Shown here piece by piece: positions 16,275 to 23,893 of a stretch of 64,000 bases of DNA. The DNA is taken from contig NZ_JAHLPR010000008.1 of the NCBI RefSeq assembly GCF_018918005.1, forward strand, positions 62,001 to 126,000. Reading direction: 5' to 3'. This stretch comes from Paenibacillus sp. MSJ-34. Its GTDB lineage: Bacteria; Bacillota; Bacilli; Paenibacillales; Paenibacillaceae. Position 1 is the stretch's first letter. Each line of letters starts with the position of its first letter. A program made the translations under genes and the position numbers. The notes beneath the pieces are model-generated. The model was not told the origin of the DNA, ran no database searches, and worked only from the letters and a program-made list of their open reading frames with translations.

Positions 16275-17444
16275 ATGCCAACATGGTTGTTTATCCTCGT
16301 CAGCGTTTGTGTCGCCGCATTCGTCGGCGGCCTGACGAATCATTTTGCGATTAAAATGCTGTTTCATCCGCGACAAGCGTGGCATATCGGAAGATGGCGC
16401 GTCCCCTTCACGCCCGGCCTGATTCCGAAAAGAAAAGAGGAAATCGCCCGTTCCCTGGGCGAGGTCGTAGCCGATTATTTGGTTACGACGGAAGGGCTGC
16501 AGCAGCTTGTTTCCAAACCCGAATTTCGCGGCAAAATAGAACAAAATTTGCGGGTGCGATTGGCGTTATGGGCAAGAGACGAACGAACGGTGAAAGAGAT
16601 CGCTTCGGCATATTGGTCCGAAGAGGGATGGGAAAACTTCAAGTCCAAGCTGGCGCGCATATTGGCGGAAACGGCGAATGGAAGCGTCCGCCGCTTATGG
16701 GATCGGTACGGCATGCAGGACAAACCGCTGAAGGAACTTGTGCCGGGGTGGTCCGCCGACATGAAAGGCCGGTTTGCGGAGCTTGCTGTCGATACGATTG
16801 TTGCGACTGTGGCCGAAGAACTGGCTTCCGCGCAAGGGCAACGCACGCTGCGCAAGCTGGCTGCCAGCCTCATCGACAAAGCCGGCGGATTCCTTGGCGC
16901 AATGGCGGCGATTTTTGTCGACGAAGACAAGCTTGTACATAAACTGACGCCGGTTATCGTGGAGCAATTGCGATCGAATGCGCTGCGCGGCACGATTCGC
17001 GGCATGATCGAGCGCAAGCTGGACGAAATTGCCGAGCTTCCGCTCGGACAGGCCATTCAAACGGCGACCGGCGAGGAGGCATGGCCGTGGGTGTCGGATA
17101 AGCTCAGAGCCGTATTGCAATGGGAGCAATGGATGGGGCGATTCGAGTCGGCGCGGCTATGCGATTTGATCGGAAGGCATGAAACGAGGGTTGCTGAAAA
17201 TTTGCCTCCGCTGATCCAGAGCGGTTTGAAGGCGATCGAGCGCGCCTTGCCCCATATCGTTCAGGCGATTCAATTGCCCCGGCTCGTTCAGGAGCAAGTG
17301 GAGCAATTTCCCGTCGAACGGTTGGAGAAAATTATTTTGAGCGTTTCGGGGCGTGAATTCCGCGCCATTACTTGGCTGGGCGCTTTGCTCGGAGGCATGA
17401 TCGGGCTCGTTCAATCGGCATTGATGCTGTGGATGGGTATGTAA
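16275..17444 (+). CDS. yheB: DUF445 family membrane protein YheB
   Basis: A 389-residue DUF445 protein. An N-terminal helix (about 3-22) is followed by the family motif GGLTNHFAIKMLFHP and FTPGLIPKRKEEIARSLGEVV, then a long helical region, and a C-terminal hydrophobic segment (about 368-388), so the ends are likely membrane-anchored. The ATG at 16275 is preferred over one at 16266 because AAAGGA lies 10 nt before it. yheB adjoins yheC and yheD in B. subtilis, and here it is divergent from the YheC/YheD-like operon, which supports a shared sporulation context. Its molecular function is unknown. Confidence 0.88.
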   Translation: MPTWLFILVSVCVAAFVGGLTNHFAIKMLFHPRQAWHIGRWRVPFTPGLIPKRKEEIARSLGEVVADYLVTTEGLQQLVSKPEFRGKIEQNLRVRLALWARDERTVKEIASAYWSEEGWENFKSKLARILAETANGSVRRLWDRYGMQDKPLKELVPGWSADMKGRFAELAVDTIVATVAEELASAQGQRTLRKLAASLIDKAGGFLGAMAAIFVDEDKLVHKLTPVIVEQLRSNALRGTIRGMIERKLDEIAELPLGQAIQTATGEEAWPWVSDKLRAVLQWEQWMGRFESARLCDLIGRHETRVAENLPPLIQSGLKAIERALPHIVQAIQLPRLVQEQVEQFPVERLEKIILSVSGREFRAITWLGALLGGMIGLVQSALMLWMGM

Positions 17445-17553
17445 CAATTCGAATTTGCATTTGCGGCTCTTTCGCTTCGGTTCGGACTCATATTTCCCTG
17501 TATGGCCGCATACGGATGGAATATGGACAAACTGGCGAAGGAGCTGTTTTTTT

Positions 17554-17826
17554 GTGAAACGGAAGTCGAAAACCAATCAAGTTGTATACTTATGTCTTGC
17601 ATTCGCGATGCTGCTGATCGCTCTGCCGAAGATCGAATTTACGAACGAATGGACGCTCGCGACCTTGTTCGGCGCCGTCTGGGTCGGTTTCACGCTTGTT
17701 GTCATCGGAGCGCAGCTTCATTTTCTGCTTGGCGTAAACGAGGAGAAGCGGGAACGATTGCGGCAAATCCGGCAGCAGAAGATTGCCGGGTGGCAGCGTG
17801 CGCTTGAACGAAAAATGGGAAAATGA
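17554..17826 (+). CDS. Small membrane protein of unknown function
   Basis: A 90-residue protein I do not recognise. Two hydrophobic helices (about residues 10-26 and 36-58) are separated by KIEFTNEW, and the C-terminal 30 residues are charged (EEKRERLRQIRQQ). The GTG at 17554 has GAAGGAG 10 nt upstream, which decides the start. It lies about 110 nt after yheB and about 100 nt before the SLH protein, all on the plus strand. Hypothetical but with good coding signals. Confidence 0.7.
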   Translation: MKRKSKTNQVVYLCLAFAMLLIALPKIEFTNEWTLATLFGAVWVGFTLVVIGAQLHFLLGVNEEKRERLRQIRQQKIAGWQRALERKMGK

Positions 17827-17927
17827 GAAGGGCTAAATTTTCCAAACGGAGGGACGAAACTTTTTGCTGCGGCGCGTCGTCTTTATCAATGAACGCAAGA
17901 TTGGAAGGTATGATGGGAGGTAATGGA

Positions 17928-20657
17928 ATGAAGAGATGGATTTCGCTCCTGCTCGCGTCATTTCTCGTGCTCTTGAACATATCCGCAGCAATAATCTCCG
18001 CAGAATCGCTGTCCACGGAAGAGAAGTTTCAAGTCCTGAAAGACAAAGGCATTTTCACAGGCTTTGAAGACGGCAGCGCAAGACTCGGCGAGGAAATGTC
18101 GCGCGAGCAATTTGCCGCCGTATTGGTTCGCCTGCTCGACCTGAGGGAAGACAAGCGCAATCAGAGCTATACGGATGTGCTGAAGTCGCGGTGGTCTTAC
18201 GGCTATATCGAGGCGGTAACGGCAGCGGGATTGATGAACGGCATGGGCGAGGGCAAGTTCGGGCCGACCTCGAAAGTGACGATCGAGCAGCTTGCGGCGA
18301 CGCTTGTGCGCGCAAGCGGCCAGGAACTTTCCTCGACGCGGCAAGTTGGAGGCAAGGTGTCGGCATGGGCCAAGCCGATCGTGCCGGTCGCGCTCGACCT
18401 CGGTTATATCGCCGAGCAGAACGATTATACGGTTCCGGCGATACGGGCGCAGCTTGTCGAAGCGGTGTACGAGATGTACTCGCGCATGAACGAACCGGAA
18501 TACAAAGATTTGAAAGTGAAATCATTGAATGCCGTTTCCAATACGAAATTGGAAGTACACTTATCGGAAGCCGTGCAGGTTGTGAAAAAGGAGAACTTCG
18601 TCATTCGCAAAAACAACGGCAGCGCCCTGGATGTTCTTCAGGCGATTCTAAGCGAAGACGGCAAAAAAGTGACTCTCGTTACGGAACCGCAGGACGGAGG
18701 CTATCAATATACGTTAACGGTTGACGGAAATGTGAAGCATTTCGTCGCGCTGGCCGCCGACAATACGCAGCCGCGCGTCGTATCGGTCGAAGCGAAGGCG
18801 GGCTATATTGTGGAACTGACCTTCTCGGAGCGGGTCGATGAAAGTTCGGCGACGGAAAAAACGAATTACTCGATCAACAACGGCTTGACCGTGCACAGCG
18901 CGGATCTTTCCTCCGACGGCAAAAAAGTGACCTTGCTGACTTCGGCGCAGCGCGACGACCGGCGTTACGCCATTACGATCTATAACATAGCCGATCAAGC
19001 CGGAAATGTGATGGAACCGGTGACGCTCTATTTCGGCGAGAAAGTGGATACGACGCCGCCGACTGTTCGTCATGTCGTACCCGGCGCGAATGCGGTAACG
19101 ATCTATTTCAGCGAAAGATTGAACCGGGAAACGGCGGAAGCGGTGTCGAATTATTACGTAAGCGGCAATTTGGGATATCCCGCGAATCTCGTTTATGACG
19201 ATTCGCAAATGAGCGTCAAGCTGACGACATTGGATCAGACGCCCGGCAAAATTTACGAAATTACGATCAACAACGTGAAAGACCGCGCCGGAAACGAGAT
19301 CAAATCGAATACGAAAGCTTCGTTTGTCGGCATCGGATCGGATCAGCACCGAATCAGGCTGCAATCGATCCGCGCGGTCGATTCCAATACGATCGAGCTT
19401 GCATTCGATAAAGATTTGACGTCGAACGACGTGTCGAATTTGAAAGTGGACATTTTACGCGACAACAACGCTTCGGTCTCGATGCGGGGATGGAGCGCGT
19501 ACGTCCATCCGCAAACGGATAAAAAGAAGGTAAGAGTACAATATCGTACGAATGACGAGCCCAATCCTTCCTTGTTCCGCGGCGGACATATTTATTTCGC
19601 TTCCGCCTCCGGCATATCGGGGCTCGATACCCGGGACGACGCGAACGTAAGATTGTTTGCCGGAACGGACCGGAGCAACGCGGATCCGTATATTTCCAAT
19701 GCGAAGGCGGTAAATAGCACCCAACTGCAAATTTGGTTCAGCGAGCCGGTCAAAAACGTCGCGAAATCATCCTTCACGGTCAAAACCGCCGACGGCACGC
19801 CGATTCACGTCGTCAGCGATTCGGTGGGCGACAAGCGGAAAGTAGTCACGGAAGTTACCCTGCAACTGGCGACGCCGCTCCAATCCGGGCAAACCTATTA
19901 TATGACGATTGACCGTCAAATTACGGATGCGGCCGGCTGGAACGGAATGAGAGCGCCGGACGGTTCGTCGCCTTATGTCATCGCTTTTGCCGGGGTAGGC
20001 GACGCGAATGCCGCGCCGAGAATAATCGGCGCCGCGCCCATCGACCGTTACAACTTCGAGATTGCTTTCAGCGAACCGGTTGTCAATAGCGGGTCGGGGC
20101 CTTATACATTATGGAACGAGACGGACAATACTTCCATCAATTTAAAGAATGGGGATAATGCAACATTGGTCGAATCGCAGGATCGGACGAAATTAACGGT
20201 CAAACTGCATGCGGACGCGGTGCCTCCGCTTCAGGCGGGAAAAACTTACACCGTTCTATACGATGCGGATGGCGGAAGGATCGTCGATTTGCAAGGGAAA
20301 CCGTTCGACGTGGCTGAAAAGGCGAATTCGGCGAGATTCAAAGGCGTAAACAAAGAGAACGAGCGCCCGTTCATTAAAAAAATAGAAGCTGAAGGGACAA
20401 AAATAAAGATAACGTTCAGCGAAAACATCTGGGGATATAAAAACGAGAACGATTATTTCGACATTGTCGTGAACGGCCAAACGGTAACGCCTGCCTGGGG
20501 TTCGATCAAAGACGGCAAGGCGATTACGCTGACGGTGCCGAAAATGCCGAAAGGCAAATTCGCAAGCTTGCGGGTTTCCGCCGCGGGAGCGGAACAATTG
20601 AAGGACGAGAACCGGCAAGCACCGTCCACGGATTGGTACAATTTCGGCACAAAATAA
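17928..20657 (+). CDS. SLH-domain surface protein with tandem SbsA-type Ig-like repeats
   Basis: A 909-residue secreted protein. A signal peptide occupies about residues 1-27 (ISLLLASFLVLLNISAA). Two SLH modules follow (about 30-160; the GMGEGKFGPTSKVTIEQLA part is typical), which would bind pyruvylated wall polymer. The remaining 700 residues hold about seven SbsA-type Ig-like repeats, each marked by phrases such as VELTFSERVD, VTIYFSERLN, LQIWFSEPV, FEIAFSEPV and IKITFSENI. The start follows GGGAGG at 7 nt spacing; the longer frame to 17823 is rejected. It probably forms or decorates an S-layer. A strong terminator follows. Confidence 0.88.
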   Translation: MKRWISLLLASFLVLLNISAAIISAESLSTEEKFQVLKDKGIFTGFEDGSARLGEEMSREQFAAVLVRLLDLREDKRNQSYTDVLKSRWSYGYIEAVTAAGLMNGMGEGKFGPTSKVTIEQLAATLVRASGQELSSTRQVGGKVSAWAKPIVPVALDLGYIAEQNDYTVPAIRAQLVEAVYEMYSRMNEPEYKDLKVKSLNAVSNTKLEVHLSEAVQVVKKENFVIRKNNGSALDVLQAILSEDGKKVTLVTEPQDGGYQYTLTVDGNVKHFVALAADNTQPRVVSVEAKAGYIVELTFSERVDESSATEKTNYSINNGLTVHSADLSSDGKKVTLLTSAQRDDRRYAITIYNIADQAGNVMEPVTLYFGEKVDTTPPTVRHVVPGANAVTIYFSERLNRETAEAVSNYYVSGNLGYPANLVYDDSQMSVKLTTLDQTPGKIYEITINNVKDRAGNEIKSNTKASFVGIGSDQHRIRLQSIRAVDSNTIELAFDKDLTSNDVSNLKVDILRDNNASVSMRGWSAYVHPQTDKKKVRVQYRTNDEPNPSLFRGGHIYFASASGISGLDTRDDANVRLFAGTDRSNADPYISNAKAVNSTQLQIWFSEPVKNVAKSSFTVKTADGTPIHVVSDSVGDKRKVVTEVTLQLATPLQSGQTYYMTIDRQITDAAGWNGMRAPDGSSPYVIAFAGVGDANAAPRIIGAAPIDRYNFEIAFSEPVVNSGSGPYTLWNETDNTSINLKNGDNATLVESQDRTKLTVKLHADAVPPLQAGKTYTVLYDADGGRIVDLQGKPFDVAEKANSARFKGVNKENERPFIKKIEAEGTKIKITFSENIWGYKNENDYFDIVVNGQTVTPAWGSIKDGKAITLTVPKMPKGKFASLRVSAAGAEQLKDENRQAPSTDWYNFGTK

Positions 20658-20658
20658 A

Positions 20659-20706
20659 AAACGAAAGCCTTGGGGCGCGGCAACGCCTTGGGGCTTTCGT
20701 TTTTTT
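20659..20706 (+). terminator. Terminator after SLH protein
   Basis: AACGAAAGCC pairs with GGCTTTCGTT, with a further GGCG/CGCC pairing inside, followed by a T run. Confidence 0.85.
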
Positions 20707-20732
20707 CTCTTCCATTCATGGTATACTGGTAG

Positions 20733-20771
20733 TACAGTTTAATACAGTTTGGACGGAAGAGGTGGTACAGT
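20733..20771 (+). repeat. Three TACAGT direct repeats in the ytoI leader
   Basis: TACAGT occurs at 20733, 20743 and 20766. The first two are part of a 10-bp direct repeat (TACAGTTTAA, TACAGTTTGG), and the third abuts the ytoI start codon. A TATACT -10-like box lies just upstream. This could be an operator; ytoI itself encodes an HTH protein. Confidence 0.35.
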
Positions 20772-22112
20772 ATGGATTCCCATCATGAATCGTTGACGAA
20801 GCACGAGCAATTGCTGCAGCATATTCAAAGCTTGGAGATCGGCACGAAAATATCGGTGCGCAAATTGGCCAAGGAGATGAATGTTAGCGAAGGAACGGCA
20901 TATCGGGCGGTTAAGGAAGCGGAGAGCATCGGATATGTCGTGACGAAAGAACGGATCGGAACGGTGCGCGTCGAGAAGAAGGCGCGAAGCGCGTCGGATT
21001 ATTTAACGCTCGCCGAAGTGGTCGACATCGTGGAAGGCCATGTGCTCGGAGGCAACAAAGGGCTTGACAAACCGCTCCATAAATACGTGATCGGCGCGAT
21101 GGAACTGGACGCGATGGTGCGGTATATTTACGAAGGCAGCCTGTTGATCGTAGGGAACCGCAACAACGCTCACCGGCTCGCATTGGAGCAAGGCGCCGGC
21201 GTACTCATTACGGGAGGCTTCGGCACGAGCAGGGAAAACATCCGGATTGCCGACGCGCTCGAGCTTCCGATCATTTCCTCGCGGCACGATACGTTTACCG
21301 TCGCTTCGCTCATCAACCGGGCGCAGTTCGATCGGCTGATCAAGAAAAAAATTATGATGATCGAGGACATCGTCACGCTGCAATCCAAGATGCATGTGTT
21401 GAAAACGAGCAGCAACATCGCGGAGTTCGAGCAGCTGCGCGAGCGGACCGGCAATTCCCGCTTTCCCGTCGTCGACGAATGGAACCGTGTGATCGGCATC
21501 ATTACGTACAAGGATATTATCGGGGCGAAAGCGAAGGGCGAGCAGACGATCGAGAAATATTTGACCCGCAACCCGATTACCGTTACGCTCAACACGTCGT
21601 TGGCCTCGGCCGCGCATATTATGATGTGGGAAGGTATCGAACTGCTGCCGGTCGTCGACCGCAACCGGAAGCTGATCGCGGTCATTACGCGCAAGGAAGT
21701 GCTGAAAGCGATGCGCGATTCGCATCGGCAGCCGCAGCTTGGAGAGACGTTCGAGGATTTAATATGGAACGGGATCGAAGAGGTGAGGGACGAGCAAGGC
21801 AATTTGTTCTTCCAGGGGCATATTACGCCGCAAATGGCCAATGAATTGGGGATGGTGTCCGAAGGTATACTGACGACGATTATGACGCAGGCGGCATACC
21901 GCGCCGTGAAAGATTTGCGCAAATACGAGCATGTGCTCGAAAATATGACGACCTATTTCGTGCGTCCGATACAAATCGATCACGAAATCGTCATTCGGCC
22001 GCACATGATCGAGGTCGGGCGGAAGTTTTGCAAGCTCGATGTAGGCGTGTACCACGACAGGCAGTTAATGTGCAAAGCGATGATGACCGCGCAGGCGATC
22101 GACGAAACGTAG
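20772..22112 (+). CDS. ytoI: HTH-DRTGG-CBS-hotdog protein YtoI
   Basis: A 446-residue multidomain regulator-like protein. In order: an N-terminal GntR-like winged helix (about 10-65, with VRKLAKEMNVSEGTAYRAVKEAE), a DRTGG domain (about 80-190), two CBS motifs (about 200-315, with NPITVTLNTSLASAAHIM), and a C-terminal hotdog/thioesterase-like domain (about 335-440). CBS pairs usually bind adenine nucleotides. This matches B. subtilis YtoI in architecture and place (next to ytpI and before dnaE). GAGGTGG precedes the ATG. The ligand and the DNA target are unknown; TACAGT repeats upstream hint at autoregulation. Confidence 0.92.
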   Translation: MDSHHESLTKHEQLLQHIQSLEIGTKISVRKLAKEMNVSEGTAYRAVKEAESIGYVVTKERIGTVRVEKKARSASDYLTLAEVVDIVEGHVLGGNKGLDKPLHKYVIGAMELDAMVRYIYEGSLLIVGNRNNAHRLALEQGAGVLITGGFGTSRENIRIADALELPIISSRHDTFTVASLINRAQFDRLIKKKIMMIEDIVTLQSKMHVLKTSSNIAEFEQLRERTGNSRFPVVDEWNRVIGIITYKDIIGAKAKGEQTIEKYLTRNPITVTLNTSLASAAHIMMWEGIELLPVVDRNRKLIAVITRKEVLKAMRDSHRQPQLGETFEDLIWNGIEEVRDEQGNLFFQGHITPQMANELGMVSEGILTTIMTQAAYRAVKDLRKYEHVLENMTTYFVRPIQIDHEIVIRPHMIEVGRKFCKLDVGVYHDRQLMCKAMMTAQAIDET

Positions 22113-22499
22113 AGGCTGCGGCCCGGAACGTCCGGCATCCGGGACAAGCCGAGGGGGCGCGGGGCTAACGTTCTATCGTTTAGACATTCCGTCATTTTGC
22201 ATTCGCTCTTTGGAAACCGTCCTTCTTGCCCCCTTGCCTTCCTGCATTCTTGCACCTAACGGTAAATGCTGGAGCTAATTCGATCATATGGAGAGAGAAA
22301 AGGCAATTAACGGTATTTTGCGGCGGTAATCTTGAGCGGATGCGACGAAAAGGTTGATCTGCAATGGATTAGCGGCAGTTTTTACCGTAATATGTCCTAT
22401 AGCCGATCAAGCGGCCAATTAGCTCCGCATTTTGGAGCTATTCCGAAAGGTGGGGGGACGAACTGCTCGCCATCCCGCTTTTTCGGCTAGCCAGCGATT
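22113..22499. other. Intergenic stretch between ytoI and ytpI with a foldback element
   Basis: No credible coding region. The first 150 nt shows nothing I can name. The second part is the quasi-palindromic element at 22264-22432, and the ytpI terminator-like hairpin follows at 22500. Confidence 0.6.
22264..22432. repeat. 169-bp foldback (MITE-like or structured RNA) element
   Basis: The ends are inverted repeats: the left end (22264-22280) carries AAATGC then GGAGCTAATT, and the right end (22417-22432) is its reverse complement with a single base difference in length. Inner arms also pair loosely (ATTAACGGTA region with the TTACCGTAA region; GCGG/CCGC). No coding capacity. A transposon-derived MITE and a structured RNA are both possible. 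Confidence 0.5.
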
Positions 22500-22532
22500 A
22501 CAACCGCCGGAGCGATTCGCTCCGGCGGTTGT
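22500..22532. terminator. Perfect 15-bp hairpin after ytpI
   Basis: ACAACCGCCGGAGCG and its exact complement flank a 3-nt loop, one nucleotide past the ytpI stop (minus strand). There is no clear T run, so its termination strength is uncertain. Confidence 0.6.
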
Positions 22533-22533
22533 C

Positions 22534-22830
22534 TTAAGCTTTGATTCGTTTGTAATGGCTATGGTTGCGAATGCCTGCGAAAATATTGAACAGCCCGATC
22601 ACCATAAAGACGGCGCCGATAATAACGCGCAGCGTAGAGCCGCTGAACATGAACATTTGAATGATCGCCAGGATGACGAGCAACAATCCCATAAATATAT
22701 TCATCTTCGACATATTCAGGCCGCGCACCCGGGGATCGGCCGCCCGCCGGAACTTGAAGCTGTATACGACGGAACCTATCAAGGCGGCTACCGCCAAAAA
22801 GTATAGTACCGATTCAATCGTTTCAATCAT
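22534..22830 (-). CDS. ytpI: YtpI family membrane protein
   Basis: A 98-residue protein of the YtpI family. Three hydrophobic helices are visible: residues about 5-23, 47-64 and 68-87. A basic loop (KFRRAADPRVRGLN) lies between the first two and a basic tail (HSHYKRIKA) at the end. AAAGGAG lies about 11 nt before the ATG. In B. subtilis ytpI neighbours ytoI and ytrIH as here; nrnA, which sits there in B. subtilis, is absent from this window. Function unknown. Confidence 0.85.
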   Translation of the reverse strand: MIETIESVLYFLAVAALIGSVVYSFKFRRAADPRVRGLNMSKMNIFMGLLLVILAIIQMFMFSGSTLRVIIGAVFMVIGLFNIFAGIRNHSHYKRIKA

Positions 22831-22919
22831 GCGGGGAGCACTCCTTTTTTCTCGACAACGTTTGTATATTGTTTGCTAGTAACGATTGTATCATAAAAGT
22901 GCTAAAGGAAGTCAAACCG

Positions 22920-23405
22920 CTAACGGGGCATAGTTTCGCGGACTTCGACCCAGATCTGCAGCAATCCCGCGTTGGCGAGCATCGTCCTGACGCGCACCTC
23001 GTAATTTTTTTCGCGGACAGCGTACGTTTTTTTGTCCAGCAACCGCCTGACCAGCTTGCTGTCGGAACTGATTTTGAAAATATCGCGTCCGTGGAAAATG
23101 TCCAACTCATCGATCAGACGCCCTTTAATTTCGGTCTCGGTCACTTTATCGAGCTCGCCGTTATTTTCCACATATACGCGAATTTCAGAGATGACCATCT
23201 GATTGTCTTTATATTTATTCAATTCTTTAATTTCATTTTCGTAATGCTGGTTCTGCGTTTTTAGATCGATGTTGATCGCGTAGAGCTTCGTCACGGTGAC
23301 ATGGAAGATGGCGTTGTAAACGATCGCCCCCGCGATCATGCCTAAAGCGAATACCGCGAGCGATTGCAGCAAGCCGCTGTAACGGGAGAACTGCGGCACT
23401 CTCAT
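22920..23405 (-). CDS. ytrI: Sporulation membrane protein YtrI
   Basis: A 161-residue protein with one N-terminal membrane helix (about 12-32: LQSLAVFALGMIAGAIVYN), a coiled-coil-like stretch (KTQNQHYENEIKELNKY) and a globular C-terminal domain ending in VRTMLANAGLLQIWVEVRE. Start ATG 23405 has AAAGGGG upstream; the ytrH stop is 3 nt before, so the two are coupled. B. subtilis ytrHI is sigma-E dependent and needed for efficient sporulation. Order here is ytrH then ytrI, minus strand, divergent from dnaE. Confidence 0.88.
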   Translation of the reverse strand: MRVPQFSRYSGLLQSLAVFALGMIAGAIVYNAIFHVTVTKLYAINIDLKTQNQHYENEIKELNKYKDNQMVISEIRVYVENNGELDKVTETEIKGRLIDELDIFHGRDIFKISSDSKLVRRLLDKKTYAVREKNYEVRVRTMLANAGLLQIWVEVRETMPR

Positions 23406-23408
23406 CGT

Positions 23409-23735
23409 TTATCCCCTTTCCCGGCAAATCCAGGCTACAAGCTCCGTCCCCATATGCGCTCCGAGAAAGGCGAATAAAATATATAAAATTTGCTTGATTG
23501 CCGGCGATAAATTGCCGTCGAGGAAATTGCTTTCGATCACCCGCATCGGATCGATCGTCCCGCCGACGGCGGCTGCGAGCGCCCAAATTTTCAATTGCTT
23601 CGATACGGCTACCATGGTCAGCGCCGGGGACTGCAGCGTCAGAACGGCGGCAATGCCGCCGAGCATCGCTCCGCCGATCACGATGCCGAACGCGATAAAA
23701 TAATCGAGCAAAGCCCTGGTAATAAATTGTGACAT
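23409..23735 (-). CDS. ytrH: Sporulation protein YtrH
   Basis: A 108-residue membrane protein. Hydrophobic helices span about residues 9-33, 40-60 and 80-103; the family phrases YFIAFGIVIGGAMLGGIAA and ALAAAVGGTIDPMRVIE are present. GAGGTG lies about 11 nt before the ATG. It is the first gene of the ytrHI pair. The 150-nt gap to dnaE contains a CATANNNTA-type element that could serve it. Function in engulfment-stage sporulation is inferred from B. subtilis. Confidence 0.88.
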   Translation of the reverse strand: MSQFITRALLDYFIAFGIVIGGAMLGGIAAVLTLQSPALTMVAVSKQLKIWALAAAVGGTIDPMRVIESNFLDGNLSPAIKQILYILFAFLGAHMGTELVAWICRERG

Positions 23736-23802
23736 AGCGCTATTTGCACCTCACTTGACTATAAAATGGGCGGAACCGGCTTGTACGCGGGGTTCCTTAC
23801 TC

Positions 23803-23811
23803 TAATATATG
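23803..23811 (-). promoter_or_regulatory. Candidate sigma-E -10 of ytrHI
   Basis: On the minus strand CATATATTA fits CATANNNTA, 67 nt before the ytrH start. B. subtilis ytrHI is sigma-E dependent. No confident -35. Confidence 0.4.
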
Positions 23812-23893
23812 TGGGCTTTGTCCCTCCTAGTATGCTAAAATAGGAACGTAAAGAAAGTTTTGCGGGATGATTGGAAGAAAGGAAGAGCGGAGC

